From UBA9676 sp036005525 (lineage in GTDB: Bacteria > Actinomycetota > Actinomycetes > Streptosporangiales > Streptosporangiaceae), in NCBI GenBank assembly GCA_036005525.1, contig DASYQM010000451.1, positions 1-64,000 of the forward strand: a stretch of DNA of 64,000 bases, written 5' to 3'. The position numbers and the translations under genes are program-made. Below are positions 9,094-18,141 of the stretch, piece by piece; within the stretch, counting starts at the first letter, position 1, and the number at the start of each line of letters is the position of its first letter. The notes under the pieces are model-generated. The model saw nothing but the letters and a program-made list of their open reading frames with translations, did not search any database and had not been told where the DNA came from.

Positions 9094-10248
9094 GTGGCCG
9101 AGGTCTCGTTCCACGAGGTCACGAAGGTCTTCCCGAACGGGACGACGGCGGTCGAGGCGCTCAGCTGCACCATCGCCGACGGCGAGTTCATGGTGCTCGT
9201 CGGACCGTCCGGCTGCGGAAAGACGACCGCCCTCCGGATGGTCGCCGGGCTCGAGGAGCCCACTGCCGGCGCGATCGCCATCGGCGGAGAGGTCGTGAAC
9301 GGCGTCTCTCCCCAGGACCGCGACATCGCGATGGTGTTCCAGAACTACGCGCTGTATCCGCACAAGACCGTCCTCCAGAACCTGGCCTTCGGGCTGCGGC
9401 AGCATAAGATGCCGGCCGCCGAGATCGCGGAGCGAGTCAGGGAGGTGACCTCGCTCCTGACGCTCAATGAGCTTCTGGATCGCAAGCCCTCCCAGCTCTC
9501 AGGCGGCCAGCGACAGCGGGTGGCGATGGGGCGCGCGCTCGCCCGCAGGCCCCGCGTCTACCTGCTCGACGAACCGCTCTCGAACCTGGACGCACAGCTG
9601 CGGACGCAGCTTCGCGCCGACCTCAAGCAGCTGCACCAGCGGTTCGCCACCACGACCATCTATGTCACGCACGATCAGGTCGAGGCCATGACGCTGGGCG
9701 ACCGCATCGGCGTGATGTCTGGCGGGAAGCTGCTCCAGCTGGGGACGCCGCAGGAGATCTATCGGCGCCCGGCGAACGTGTTCGTCGCAGGGTTCATTGG
9801 CAGCCCTCCGATGAACCTGCTCAGCGCCTCCGCAACGGACGGCCGTGTGGATGCTGGCGATCTCGTGCTCGAGGTCTCCGGCGCCCCCGGCCGCGAGCTT
9901 GTCGTCGGCGTGCGGCCCGAGGCCCTGCGCCTTATGACGGGCGCCGCCGACGACCACGCCATGCAGGTGCGCGTTGAAGTCGTGGAGCTGCTCGGCCACG
10001 AGACGATCGTCTACGGGAGTATTCGCGGTCAGCGCGTCGCGGCCGGCTCCACCGGCGCCGGGATCCCATCGTTGTCCCCCGAGCGGGCGATCGTCATCGC
10101 CCGGCTCGACGCACGTCGCCAGCCGGCGGTGGGCGAGACGATCACTCTGGGGATGTCATTGGAAGACGTGCACTTCTTCGACGCCGAGTCGGGCGAGGCG
10201 GTGGCCCGGCCCGAGCCCCTCGCCTCCCGGCACCTGGCCGGATCCTGA
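9094..10248 (+). CDS. Sugar ABC transporter ATP-binding protein (MsmK/UgpC type)
   Basis: 384 residues, the usual length for CUT1-family sugar transporter ATPases. Walker A GPSGCGKTT at about 37-45, Q-loop region VFQNYALYPHKTV, signature LSGGQRQR near 135, Walker B VYLLDEP near 157 and switch histidine in YVTHDQVEAMT. A C-terminal TOBE regulatory domain follows (VGVRPEALRL onward). Starts at GTG 9094, 31 bp after the isomerase gene. It probably energises the permeases at 19495-21326, whose operon has no ATPase of its own and shares the same control cassette. ATPases of this type can serve several importers, so exclusive pairing is not certain. Confidence 0.92.
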   Translation: MAEVSFHEVTKVFPNGTTAVEALSCTIADGEFMVLVGPSGCGKTTALRMVAGLEEPTAGAIAIGGEVVNGVSPQDRDIAMVFQNYALYPHKTVLQNLAFGLRQHKMPAAEIAERVREVTSLLTLNELLDRKPSQLSGGQRQRVAMGRALARRPRVYLLDEPLSNLDAQLRTQLRADLKQLHQRFATTTIYVTHDQVEAMTLGDRIGVMSGGKLLQLGTPQEIYRRPANVFVAGFIGSPPMNLLSASATDGRVDAGDLVLEVSGAPGRELVVGVRPEALRLMTGAADDHAMQVRVEVVELLGHETIVYGSIRGQRVAAGSTGAGIPSLSPERAIVIARLDARRQPAVGETITLGMSLEDVHFFDAESGEAVARPEPLASRHLAGS

Positions 10249-10260
10249 GGACTGGTTCCG

Positions 10261-11019
10261 GTGCGGCAAGCGGAGCGGCTGGAGACGATCCTGGAGTGGC
10301 TGTCCGGGAACGGCAGCGTGAACGTCGCCGACATCTCGGGCGAGCTGGGCGTGTCGGCCGCCACGGTCCGCCGTGACCTCGACCTACTCGAGCGCCAGCG
10401 GCTGCTGGCGCGAACACACGGGGGCGCGGTCGCGCAGGGGGTCCTCTACGAGCTTCCGCTCCGCTACAAGGGCGGCCGGCACAAGGAAGAGAAACTCCGG
10501 ATCGCCCGCGAGGCCGCGACGCGCGTCGCCTCAGGTCACGCGGTCGGGCTCACCGGCGGAACCACCACGACAGAGGTGGCGCGGGCCCTTGTCGACCACG
10601 AGCGCCTCACCCTCGTCACCAACGCCTTGAACATCGCCTCCGAGATGGCGGTGCGCCCCAACCTCAAGCTCGTCGTCACCGGCGGCGTAGCCAGGTCCGA
10701 GTCCTACGAACTAGTCGGCCCCATCGCCGAGGCAAGCCTGGCCGGCCTGAACCTCGACATCGTGTTCGTGGGCGCGGACGGCGTCTCCCTCGAGACCGGC
10801 CTCACCACCCACCACGAGGTAGAAGCCCACACGAACCGCGCACTGATCGAGCGCTCCCGCTCGGTCGTCGTCGTCGCCGACAGCTCCAAGATCGGCCTAG
10901 TGGCCTTCGCCCAGATCTGCGAGGTCGAAACGGTCGACGAGCTCATTACCGACGGCGCCGCCGACCCCAAAATCCTGGCCGCCCTAACCGAAGCAGGCGT
11001 AACAGTCACCACCGTCTGA
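10261..11019 (+). CDS. DeoR-family transcriptional repressor
   Basis: 252 residues. An N-terminal DeoR winged helix (residues about 5-60, recognition region VSAATVRRDLDLLE) is followed by a DeoRC sugar-phosphate sensor domain beginning near 75, with LTGGTTTTEVA as the phosphate-binding loop. DeoR proteins bind palindromic sites near sugar operons and let go when a phosphorylated intermediate accumulates. It lies 12 bp after the ATPase gene in the same operon. The GAAC-n-CAC palindromes in the two cassette copies are the natural candidate operators, and a tagatose- or galactosamine-phosphate the natural effector. Both are inferred. A GTG start at 10261 is used. Confidence 0.9.
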   Translation: MRQAERLETILEWLSGNGSVNVADISGELGVSAATVRRDLDLLERQRLLARTHGGAVAQGVLYELPLRYKGGRHKEEKLRIAREAATRVASGHAVGLTGGTTTTEVARALVDHERLTLVTNALNIASEMAVRPNLKLVVTGGVARSESYELVGPIAEASLAGLNLDIVFVGADGVSLETGLTTHHEVEAHTNRALIERSRSVVVVADSSKIGLVAFAQICEVETVDELITDGAADPKILAALTEAGVTVTTV

Positions 11020-11081
11020 TCGCGCGTCCCCCCTTCCACGGAAGCCAACAGATGACCCTGGCCGGCACACGCAGGCAGCGC

Positions 11082-11125
11082 GTGTGTGCTGTCCCGGCGT
11101 TTCTGTCTGCCGGGACGGCACACAC
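11082..11125 (+). terminator. Long stem-loop after the DeoR gene
   Basis: A 17-bp stem (11082-11098 with 11109-11125, one G-U or mismatch position) closes a 10-base loop, 60 bp after the repressor stop codon. There is no clear U-tract, as is common for actinobacterial terminators. It may end or attenuate the first part of the operon before the GH4 gene. The spacer from 11126 to 11206 may hold a separate promoter, including the direct repeat TTGCTCAC at 11161 and 11171. Confidence 0.6.
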
Positions 11126-11206
11126 CGATGCCGGCGCCGGGCACGCGTCAGCTCGCAGGCTTGCTCACACTTGCTCACTTGAGGCAGATATGAAACGCTC
11201 TCGCTC

Positions 11207-12511
11207 ATGATCCGGGTCGCTATCATCGGTGCCGGCAGCGTGGAGTTCACCCGCAACGTGGTGGCCGACCTGTGCTCGTTCCCGGAGCTGGCCGGGCAGG
11301 TGACCATCGCCCTGCACGACATCGACGCGGAGCGTCTCACGTACGCGGAGCGCGCCGCCGCGTCGATCGTCCGGCGAACCGGGGCCGGATACCGGCTGGA
11401 GGCCAACGCGGAGCGACGGCCCGCCGTGGCGGGCGCGGACTACGTCATCAACGAGATCCAGGTCGGCGGGTACCCGGCGACCCGCAAGGACTTCGAGATC
11501 CCGAAGAAGTACGGGCTCCGCCAGACGATCGGTGACACGATCGGGATCGGCGGCATCTTCCGCGGGCTCCGCACGATCCCCGTCGTGGTGGGCATCGGCA
11601 ACGACCTCCACGAACTGGCGCCGAACGCCCTGTTGCTGAACTACACCAACCCGATGGCCATGGTGCCGTGGGCCGTCTACGAAGGCACGCCGTTCGGCAA
11701 CGTGGTCGGCGTATGCCACTCGGTGCGGGACACACATGCCTTTCTGGCCGCCGCCGTGGGCGTGCCCGAGGAGGACGTCGCCTTCCGCACCGCCGGCTTC
11801 AACCATCAGTGTTTCGTACTGCGGTTTCGTCACCGTGGCACCGGCGAGGACCTCTACCCGCGGCTCCGGGAGGTGATCGCGGCAGATCCGGAGGGGATGG
11901 GCAGGCGGGTCCGCGTGGAGATCTTCCGGCGCTTCGGCTACTTCCCCACCGAGTCCAGCGAGCACTCGAGCGAGTATGTCCCCTGGTTCCTCCACCACGA
12001 CGAGCAGGTCGAGCGATTCCGGTGCGAGATCGACGAATACATGCGCCGCAGCGAGGAGAACCTCGAGGACTGGGAGCGGACGAAGGCGGCCCTGGACGCC
12101 GGCGAGGAACTCGAGGTCGAGCCCGCCTCCGAGCTTGCTTCCGAGATCATCCACTCGCTCGAGACCGGCACCCCCCGTGAGATCTACACGAACGTGCGAA
12201 ACGGCGGCCTGATCGACGGGCTCCCCGGCAACGCCTGCGTCGAGGTGCCAACCCTGGTCGACAAGAACGGCGTCCAGCCCACGCGGATCGGTGCCCTGCC
12301 CCCGCAGTGCCTCGCCCTGAACCGGACCTTCCTGAACGTGGTGGAGCTCACGGTTCGCGCGGCGCTCGAGGAGCGGCGCAGCCTGGTCTACCAGGCCGCG
12401 CTGCTCGATCCGAACACGGCGGCCACGCTCACGACCCAGCAGATCGTTGCGATGTGCGACGACCTCTTCGAGGCGCACGGAGTGCTGATGCCCGAGGGCA
12501 TCCGGGGATAG
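11207..12511 (+). CDS. GH4 family NAD-dependent glycosidase (alpha-galactosidase-like), copy 1
   Basis: 434 residues. The N-terminal Rossmann fold (VAIIGAGSVEFTR) binds NAD. NYTNPMAM near 146 and GVCHS near 168 (the Cys normally holds Mn2+) and AGFNHQCF near 197 (the metal His) are the GH4 signatures. GH4 enzymes cleave glycosides by oxidising C3 and eliminating, so they tolerate unusual alpha-linked sugars. The closest recognisable type is alpha-galactosidase (MelA-like). In this locus an alpha-galactosaminide is the plausible substrate; that is inference. Cytoplasmic, with no signal peptide. About 190 bp of non-coding sequence with a hairpin precedes it. A second copy lies at 16794. Confidence 0.88.
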   Translation: MIRVAIIGAGSVEFTRNVVADLCSFPELAGQVTIALHDIDAERLTYAERAAASIVRRTGAGYRLEANAERRPAVAGADYVINEIQVGGYPATRKDFEIPKKYGLRQTIGDTIGIGGIFRGLRTIPVVVGIGNDLHELAPNALLLNYTNPMAMVPWAVYEGTPFGNVVGVCHSVRDTHAFLAAAVGVPEEDVAFRTAGFNHQCFVLRFRHRGTGEDLYPRLREVIAADPEGMGRRVRVEIFRRFGYFPTESSEHSSEYVPWFLHHDEQVERFRCEIDEYMRRSEENLEDWERTKAALDAGEELEVEPASELASEIIHSLETGTPREIYTNVRNGGLIDGLPGNACVEVPTLVDKNGVQPTRIGALPPQCLALNRTFLNVVELTVRAALEERRSLVYQAALLDPNTAATLTTQQIVAMCDDLFEAHGVLMPEGIRG

Positions 12512-12525
12512 CGCTGAGCACAGGC

Positions 12526-14982
12526 ATGACCGCCCACGCTCCCGACCTGCTGTTGGAGCCCTCACCCGGGCGGATTCTCGGCAGCCCAGTCCTCCGCAGC
12601 GAGGATCGCGCGCTGCTCACCGGAGCGGCGCGGTACCTGGACGATGTCCCGTGCGAGGGAGCGCTTCACGCGGTGTTCGTCCGGTCTCCCATAGCACACG
12701 CGCTCGTCCGGTCGGTCGATGTGGACGATGCCCGGGCGATGCCCGGTGTCGCCGGTGTGTTCGCCGCCGGTGACATCGGTGGGCTGCGCATGCCCGCCGT
12801 TGAAGACAGTCCCGAGGTGTTCGCCAGGCCGCTGCTGGCCATCGACCGGGTCCGTTTCGCGGGCGAGCCGGTGGCCGTGGTGGTGGCGCAGACGAGGGCG
12901 CAGGCCATGGACGCCGCGGACGCTGTCGCCGTCGTTTACGATCCGCTCGCCCCGGTGCTCGACCCCGAGAAGGCGCTGGAGCCTGACGCGCCGGTCCTGT
13001 TCCAGGCCCATGGCTCCAACCTCGCGATTCGCGTCGACGATGTGGCGCAGGATGCGGGCGCGCTCGACGGTGCCGAGATCGTCGTGCGGGCGCGGTTCGT
13101 CAACCAGCGGGTGGCGCCGGTACCGATGGAGCCCAATGGCGCTCTCGCCATCGCCGGCGTCGCGCCCGGTCAGCCATCGGTCACGCTGTGGGCCTCGGTG
13201 CAGGCGCCCCACGACACGCGCCGCATCGTCGCCGAGGTCCTGGGTCTGGACCCCGCCCACGTGCGCGTCCGCACCGCGGCGGTGGGCGGCGGGTTCGGCG
13301 GGAAGATCCCGACATATCCCGAACATGTCGTGATCGCCTGGCTCGCCCGGCATCTGGGAGGCGCGGTTCGCTGGTCGGAGACGCGAAGCGAAAACATGGT
13401 CGCGATGACGCACGGCCGCGGGCAGGTGCAGCACGTTGAGCTGGGCGCCACCCGGGACGGGCGGATGCTCGGGCTTCGCGTCTTCGTGATCCAGGACATT
13501 GGGGCGTACGCCAGCGAGGCCGCGACGCTGCCGCCGCTCACCGGCCTCATGGCCTCGGGCCCGTACCGGATCCCCCGGATCGACTTCCATGCGGTCTCGG
13601 TCGTGACCACCACCACCCCGGTGGGCGCCTACCGGGGCGCGGGCCGGCCAGAGGCGACGTGGCTGCTGGAGCGCGCCCTGGACATGCTGGCGGCCGAGCT
13701 CGGGATCGATCCCGCGGAGATCCGGCGACGCAACTTCATCCCGGCCGGGGCGTTCCCGTACCGCACCCCGACCGGCGCCCACTACGACAGCGGTGACCCG
13801 TGCCGCGCCCTCGATACCGCGCTGGGCGGGGCCGGATATTCGGAACTGCGCCGGGAACAGGCGGCACGCATCGATCGCGGGGAGACCTGGCAGCTGGGCA
13901 TCGGCATCTGCAGCTACGTCGAGGTCACGGGCTGGGGAAGCGAGTTCGCGTCGGTGGCGGCGGACGACCGGGGGACGTTCACCGTCCTGACCGGGACCAG
14001 CCCACACGGCCAGGGGCACGAGACCGCGTGGGCGCAGATCGTGGCCGACACCCTGGGAGTACCGTTCGACGCCATCACGGTCCGGCACTCGGACACGCTG
14101 CTCGTCCCGCGCGGCGAGGGGACGATGGGATCGCGGTCGCTCCAGGTCGGCGGCTCGGCCGTGCTCCGGGCATCGGTGGCCTTGCTGGACAAGGCCCGGT
14201 GTCTCGCGGCCCATCTGCTGGAGACGAGCGAGAGTGACGTGCGCCGCCTCGACGGCCGGATCGGCGTTGGCGGAACCCCGGAGCTGTCACTCTCCTGGGG
14301 CGAGCTCGCGGCCGCCGCCGCGGACCCGTCATCTGTGCCCCCTGGCATGGAGCCAGGGCTGCGGGCGCAGGCCGACTTCGAGATGGAGGATTCGACGTAT
14401 CCGTTCGGCGTCCACGTCGCGGTCGTGGAGGTCGACACCGAGACGGGGAAGGCGAAGCTGGTCCGTCACATCGCCGTGGACGATTGCGGGCGCCGCATCA
14501 ACCCGATGCTCGTCGAGGGGCAGGTCCATGGAGGGATCGCGCAGGGCGCCGCCCAGGCGCTGTTCGAATCCGTCGTCTACGACGAGCTGGGCAATCCGCT
14601 GACGTCCAGCCTTGCCACCTACGCGATGCCGAGCGCGGCGGACCTCCCGGCGTTCGTCACGGTCCCGCTCGAGACCCCCACCGACCGGAACCCACTCGGT
14701 GCGAAGGGCGTCGGCGAGGGGGGGACTATCGGGGCAGGGCCCGCGGTCCAGAACGCGGTGATCGACGCGCTCGCCCACCTTGGCGTCCGCCACATCGACA
14801 TGCCGGTGAGCCCGGAGCGGGTCTGGCGGGCCATCAGGGAGGCGCCGCGCGATGTCCCGGGCGATCGCGGGAAAGGAGAAAGGAATGGAGCGGCCGGACC
14901 TGAACGGCTTGATCGCGGCAATCGTCACGCCGATGCGGAGCGATACGTCGATCGACGAGGAATCCCTCCGAAGATACGTTGA
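12526..14982 (+). CDS. CoxL-like molybdenum hydroxylase large subunit, copy 2
   Basis: 818 residues from the ATG at 12526, 15 bp after the GH4 gene. It has the same architecture as the protein at 3945: GGGFGGK near 254, AYRGAGRPEA near 366 (form II type) and KGVGEGGT near 728 with the active-site Glu. The paralogue's C-terminus ends soon after the shared HIDMP segment, whereas this protein runs on for about 70 residues. Its last 98 bp overlap the next gene in another frame, so the tail may be a late frameshift. No FAD or 2Fe-2S subunit gene accompanies it. Its place inside a sugar operon suggests an aldehyde or aldose substrate, but this is a guess. Confidence 0.83.
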   Translation: MTAHAPDLLLEPSPGRILGSPVLRSEDRALLTGAARYLDDVPCEGALHAVFVRSPIAHALVRSVDVDDARAMPGVAGVFAAGDIGGLRMPAVEDSPEVFARPLLAIDRVRFAGEPVAVVVAQTRAQAMDAADAVAVVYDPLAPVLDPEKALEPDAPVLFQAHGSNLAIRVDDVAQDAGALDGAEIVVRARFVNQRVAPVPMEPNGALAIAGVAPGQPSVTLWASVQAPHDTRRIVAEVLGLDPAHVRVRTAAVGGGFGGKIPTYPEHVVIAWLARHLGGAVRWSETRSENMVAMTHGRGQVQHVELGATRDGRMLGLRVFVIQDIGAYASEAATLPPLTGLMASGPYRIPRIDFHAVSVVTTTTPVGAYRGAGRPEATWLLERALDMLAAELGIDPAEIRRRNFIPAGAFPYRTPTGAHYDSGDPCRALDTALGGAGYSELRREQAARIDRGETWQLGIGICSYVEVTGWGSEFASVAADDRGTFTVLTGTSPHGQGHETAWAQIVADTLGVPFDAITVRHSDTLLVPRGEGTMGSRSLQVGGSAVLRASVALLDKARCLAAHLLETSESDVRRLDGRIGVGGTPELSLSWGELAAAAADPSSVPPGMEPGLRAQADFEMEDSTYPFGVHVAVVEVDTETGKAKLVRHIAVDDCGRRINPMLVEGQVHGGIAQGAAQALFESVVYDELGNPLTSSLATYAMPSAADLPAFVTVPLETPTDRNPLGAKGVGEGGTIGAGPAVQNAVIDALAHLGVRHIDMPVSPERVWRAIREAPRDVPGDRGKGERNGAAGPERLDRGNRHADAERYVDRRGIPPKIR

Positions 14983-15805
14983 CTGGCTCGTTGGCCAGGG
15001 CGTTCGCGGGCTGGCCGTGAACGTGGACACGGGCGAGGGGCCGCACCTATTTCCGGCGGAGCGGCTCCGGGTCCTGGAGATCGTGGTCGCGGAGGTCGGC
15101 GGCCGGGCCCTCGTGGTCGCCGGGCTCGCGGCCTCGTTTACCGAGCAGGCCCGCCGGCTTGCCGCCGACACCGCCCGCGCCGGAGCAGACGCCCTGCTCG
15201 TCTTCCCCATCTCCGCCTACCAGGGCGAGCCGCTGGATCCAGAGATTCCCGCCTCGTACCACCGTGCGGTTGCCGAGGCCTCCGGCCTTCCCCTCATTGC
15301 CTTCCAGCTCCAGCCCGCGCTGGGCGGCGTGAACTTCTCCGCCGAAACCATCGAGCGCACCATGAGCATCGATGGTGTCGTGGCCATCAAGGAGGCGTCC
15401 TTCGATGCGAAGCGGTTCGTGGAGACCGCGCGGCTGGTGAAGTCCCTGCCGTCGGCCCCCACCGTCCTGAACGGCAACGACAACTTCCTTCTCGAGGCCT
15501 ACCTCCTCGGGGCCGAGGGCGCGCTGCTCGGCTTTGGCACGCTCGCCGCGCGCGAGCAAGTCCAGATGCACCGGGCCGTCCGCGACCACGACCTCCCCCG
15601 TGCGTTCGAGCTCCGCGACATGCTCCAGCCCTTGTGCGACGTGATCTTCGCCAGGCCCGTCCGCGACTATCGCGCTCGCATCAAGTACGCGCTCATGCGC
15701 CTCGGGGTCATCGACGAGGCCCACGTTCGCCCGCCACTGCGCCCACTCGCCAAGGAGGCGTGCTACCTCGTCGATCGCGCGCTCAAGGAAGCGGGGCTTG
15801 CATAG
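14885..15805 (+). CDS. DHDPS/NAL-family lyase or dehydratase
   Basis: 306 residues from the ATG at 14885, which has a strong ribosome-binding site (GGAAAGGAG) just upstream. The sequence is a TIM barrel of the dihydrodipicolinate synthase/N-acetylneuraminate lyase family: GLIAAIVTP at the N-terminus, VNVDTGEGP in the position of the usual GTTGE loop, ISAYQG with the conserved Tyr and VAIKEAS with the Schiff-base Lys at 169. The altered substrate loop argues against lysine biosynthesis. Relatives in sugar operons cleave or dehydrate 2-keto-3-deoxy sugar acids. The start overlaps the end of the CoxL-like gene by 98 bp. The exact substrate is unknown. Confidence 0.82.
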   Translation: MERPDLNGLIAAIVTPMRSDTSIDEESLRRYVDWLVGQGVRGLAVNVDTGEGPHLFPAERLRVLEIVVAEVGGRALVVAGLAASFTEQARRLAADTARAGADALLVFPISAYQGEPLDPEIPASYHRAVAEASGLPLIAFQLQPALGGVNFSAETIERTMSIDGVVAIKEASFDAKRFVETARLVKSLPSAPTVLNGNDNFLLEAYLLGAEGALLGFGTLAAREQVQMHRAVRDHDLPRAFELRDMLQPLCDVIFARPVRDYRARIKYALMRLGVIDEAHVRPPLRPLAKEACYLVDRALKEAGLA

Positions 15806-16794
15806 TGGGCCTGCGGGGAGTGGGAGTGTTCTTGCCGACGTTCGCCGGAGCCCGCGGGCGCACCGGAGGAGAGCTTGCGGCGTTCGCCCGGCGCGCCGAG
15901 GACCTGGGGTTCGACTCCGTGTGGGCGACCGATCACCTGCTGCACCAGAGCAGGTTCTATGCGGTCCCGTGGCTCGATCCGGTCGTCTCGCTCAGCTACG
16001 TGGCGGCAACGACGTCGCGGTTGCGCCTGGGCACCTCGGTCCTCGTGCTGCCGACCCGCCAGCCGGTCGTCCTCGCGAAACAGATCGCCACACTCCAGGC
16101 TCTCGCCGATGAGCGCTACATCCTGGGCGCGGGAACGGGCTGGGATGACCGGGAGTTCCACGCCGTCGGGCAGCAGCGAGCGGAGCGCGGCGCGCGGACC
16201 GACGAATCGATCGCGATCATACGCCGGCTGCTGGCGGGCGAGTCCGTGACGTACCAGGGCCGGTTCTACCAACTGCGGGACGTGGCGGTCGGCCCGGCGA
16301 TGCGCTCGCCGCTCTGCCTGTGGAGCGCCGGCGGCCGGCAGCTCCCGCACGCGGCATCCCCGGAGCGGCCCGTGCTGGCGCCGGCGGTTCTCCGGCGGAT
16401 CGTCGCCTCCGACGGGTGGATCGCGCGGCCCACGTCCCTTCCGTCACAGATCTCCGAAGACCTCGCCGAGATCCGGCCCGCGCTCGCCGCCGCGGGCCGC
16501 GATCTGGACACGTTCACGGTCGCCCATGAGAACTTCCTCCATCTCGTTCCCACCGCGAACCGCGAGGAGGCCCTCGCCGAGCAGCGCCGCGCCTACGCGA
16601 CGATCATGGGAGACGGCAGGCCCTTCGACTACTTCGAGCAGGTGTACCTGACGGGCACGCCCACCGAGATCCTGGAGAAGCTCCGGGCGAGGATGGCCAT
16701 CGGCGTCGAATACCTGATCCTCCACACCCTGGAGCCGTCGACGGCGCAGCTGGACCTTTGGGCGGAGCATCTGCTGCCCCACCTGGCGGCCTGA
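15805..16794 (+). CDS. Luciferase-like (LLM class) flavin-dependent oxidoreductase
   Basis: 329 residues from the GTG at 15805, which shares a base with the preceding stop (TAGTG). Bacterial luciferase-like TIM barrel: GVFLPTFAGARG, LGFDSVWATDHLL, RLRLGTSVLVLPTR, ILGAGTGWDDREF near 110, and the C-terminal GTPTEILEKL. Such proteins use F420 or FMN and often act as dehydrogenases or monooxygenases on sugars, alcohols or sulfonates. It is translationally coupled to genes on both sides, so it belongs to the sugar operon. The cofactor cannot be decided from sequence by eye. Confidence 0.85.
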   Translation: MGLRGVGVFLPTFAGARGRTGGELAAFARRAEDLGFDSVWATDHLLHQSRFYAVPWLDPVVSLSYVAATTSRLRLGTSVLVLPTRQPVVLAKQIATLQALADERYILGAGTGWDDREFHAVGQQRAERGARTDESIAIIRRLLAGESVTYQGRFYQLRDVAVGPAMRSPLCLWSAGGRQLPHAASPERPVLAPAVLRRIVASDGWIARPTSLPSQISEDLAEIRPALAAAGRDLDTFTVAHENFLHLVPTANREEALAEQRRAYATIMGDGRPFDYFEQVYLTGTPTEILEKLRARMAIGVEYLILHTLEPSTAQLDLWAEHLLPHLAA

Positions 16795-18092
16795 TGGCGA
16801 AGATCGTGCTCAACGGGGCCGGCAGCGTCGAGTTCACGAAGGAGCTGCTGGCGGACATCCTCGGCTTCGACGACCTCGCCGGGTCCACGATCGCGCTGTA
16901 CGACACCAGCGGCGAGCGCCTTGAAACAGCGGCGGCCATCGCGCGCTGGACCGCGGGGGCGCTTGGTGTGCCCGCCACGATCGAGCCGCATCTCGACCGC
17001 CGGGCCGCGCTCGACGGGGCGGACCACGTGATCAGCATGATCCGGGTCGGCGGGCACGAGGGACTGCGGCTCGACTTCGAGATCCCCGCGCGCCACGGCG
17101 TGCGGCAGACGATGGCGGACACGCTGGGCATCGGGAGCATCTTCCGGGCCCTGTGCACGATCCCGGCGCTGCTCGAGCTGGCGCGCGAGCTGCACGAGGT
17201 CGCGCCCGGCGCCTGGCTCTACAACTACACGAACCCGATGGCGGCTCTGGTGTGGGCGATCTACGCGGGGACCGCCCACCAGCGCGTCGTCGGCGTGTGC
17301 ATGTCGCCGGAGAACACCGCGCAGCAGCTCGCGGAGCTCGCTGGCGTCCCCTTCGGGCAGATCGCCTACGTCGTCGGCGGGATGAACCACCAGTCGTGGA
17401 TCCTGCGGTTGGAGCACGATGGGCAGGACCTGTATCCGCGGCTCCGGCAGATCGTGCAGAACGACCCTGACGGGCTCGGACGGCGCGTCCGCGTGGAGAT
17501 GCTCAAGCGGTTCGGCTACTTTCCAACCGAGTCGAGCGAGCACAGCGCCGACCTGGTGCCCTGGTTCCTTCCGCATGAGGACCAGGTCCGGCGCTTCCGG
17601 ATCCCCGTGAACGATTACCTGCATCGCAGCGAGCGCAACCTTGGCTCCTACGCGGAGACCCGGCGCAAGCTCAAGGCGGGGGAGCCGCTCGAGCTCGAGC
17701 CCGGCCCCGAGTACGCCCCGCAGATCATCCACTCGATCGAGACGGGGACGCCCCGGATGGTCTACGGCAACGTCCGCAACGGCGGCTCGATCGACAACCT
17801 GCCGGAGGACTGTTGCACCGAAGTGCCGTGCCTGGTGGACCGGTCGGGGGTCCAGCCCACCCGCGTGGGGAGCCTGCCGCCGCAGCTCGCCGCGCTCAAC
17901 CGCCTGTATCTGAACGTCTGCGAGCTGACCGTGCGGGCCGCGCTCGAGGAGCGCCGGGACCTGGTGTACCAGGCGGCGCTCCTCGACCCCAGCACGGCGG
18001 CCACGCTGTCCATCGACGAGATCGTCCACGTGTGCGACGAGCTGATCGGCGCCCACGGCGACCTGATCCCGCACGGGATCCGGGATAGCTGA
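16794..18092 (+). CDS. GH4 family NAD-dependent glycosidase, copy 2
   Basis: 432 residues from the ATG at 16794, overlapping the preceding TGA by one base. It has the same signatures as the first GH4 protein: NGAGSVEFTKE, YNYTNPMAALVW, GVCMSPEN (metal Cys) and GGMNHQSWIL (metal His), and a similar C-terminus (NGGSIDNLP, then EVPCLVDRSGVQPTRVG). The two are clearly paralogous but diverged, suggesting different linkages or ring substituents. Last gene of the rightward operon; the next genes run the other way. Cytoplasmic. Confidence 0.88.
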   Translation: MAKIVLNGAGSVEFTKELLADILGFDDLAGSTIALYDTSGERLETAAAIARWTAGALGVPATIEPHLDRRAALDGADHVISMIRVGGHEGLRLDFEIPARHGVRQTMADTLGIGSIFRALCTIPALLELARELHEVAPGAWLYNYTNPMAALVWAIYAGTAHQRVVGVCMSPENTAQQLAELAGVPFGQIAYVVGGMNHQSWILRLEHDGQDLYPRLRQIVQNDPDGLGRRVRVEMLKRFGYFPTESSEHSADLVPWFLPHEDQVRRFRIPVNDYLHRSERNLGSYAETRRKLKAGEPLELEPGPEYAPQIIHSIETGTPRMVYGNVRNGGSIDNLPEDCCTEVPCLVDRSGVQPTRVGSLPPQLAALNRLYLNVCELTVRAALEERRDLVYQAALLDPSTAATLSIDEIVHVCDELIGAHGDLIPHGIRDS

Positions 18093-18141
18093 GCCGCCTG
18101 GTCACGCGCCAGCGCCTGGCCAGGGGAGGCTACCCCGATCG

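Noticed and set aside
11161..11206. Defined promoter for the first GH4 gene
   Set aside because: TTGCTC repeats are visible, but no -10 box with good spacing could be found, so I list only the hairpin and the motif resemblance.
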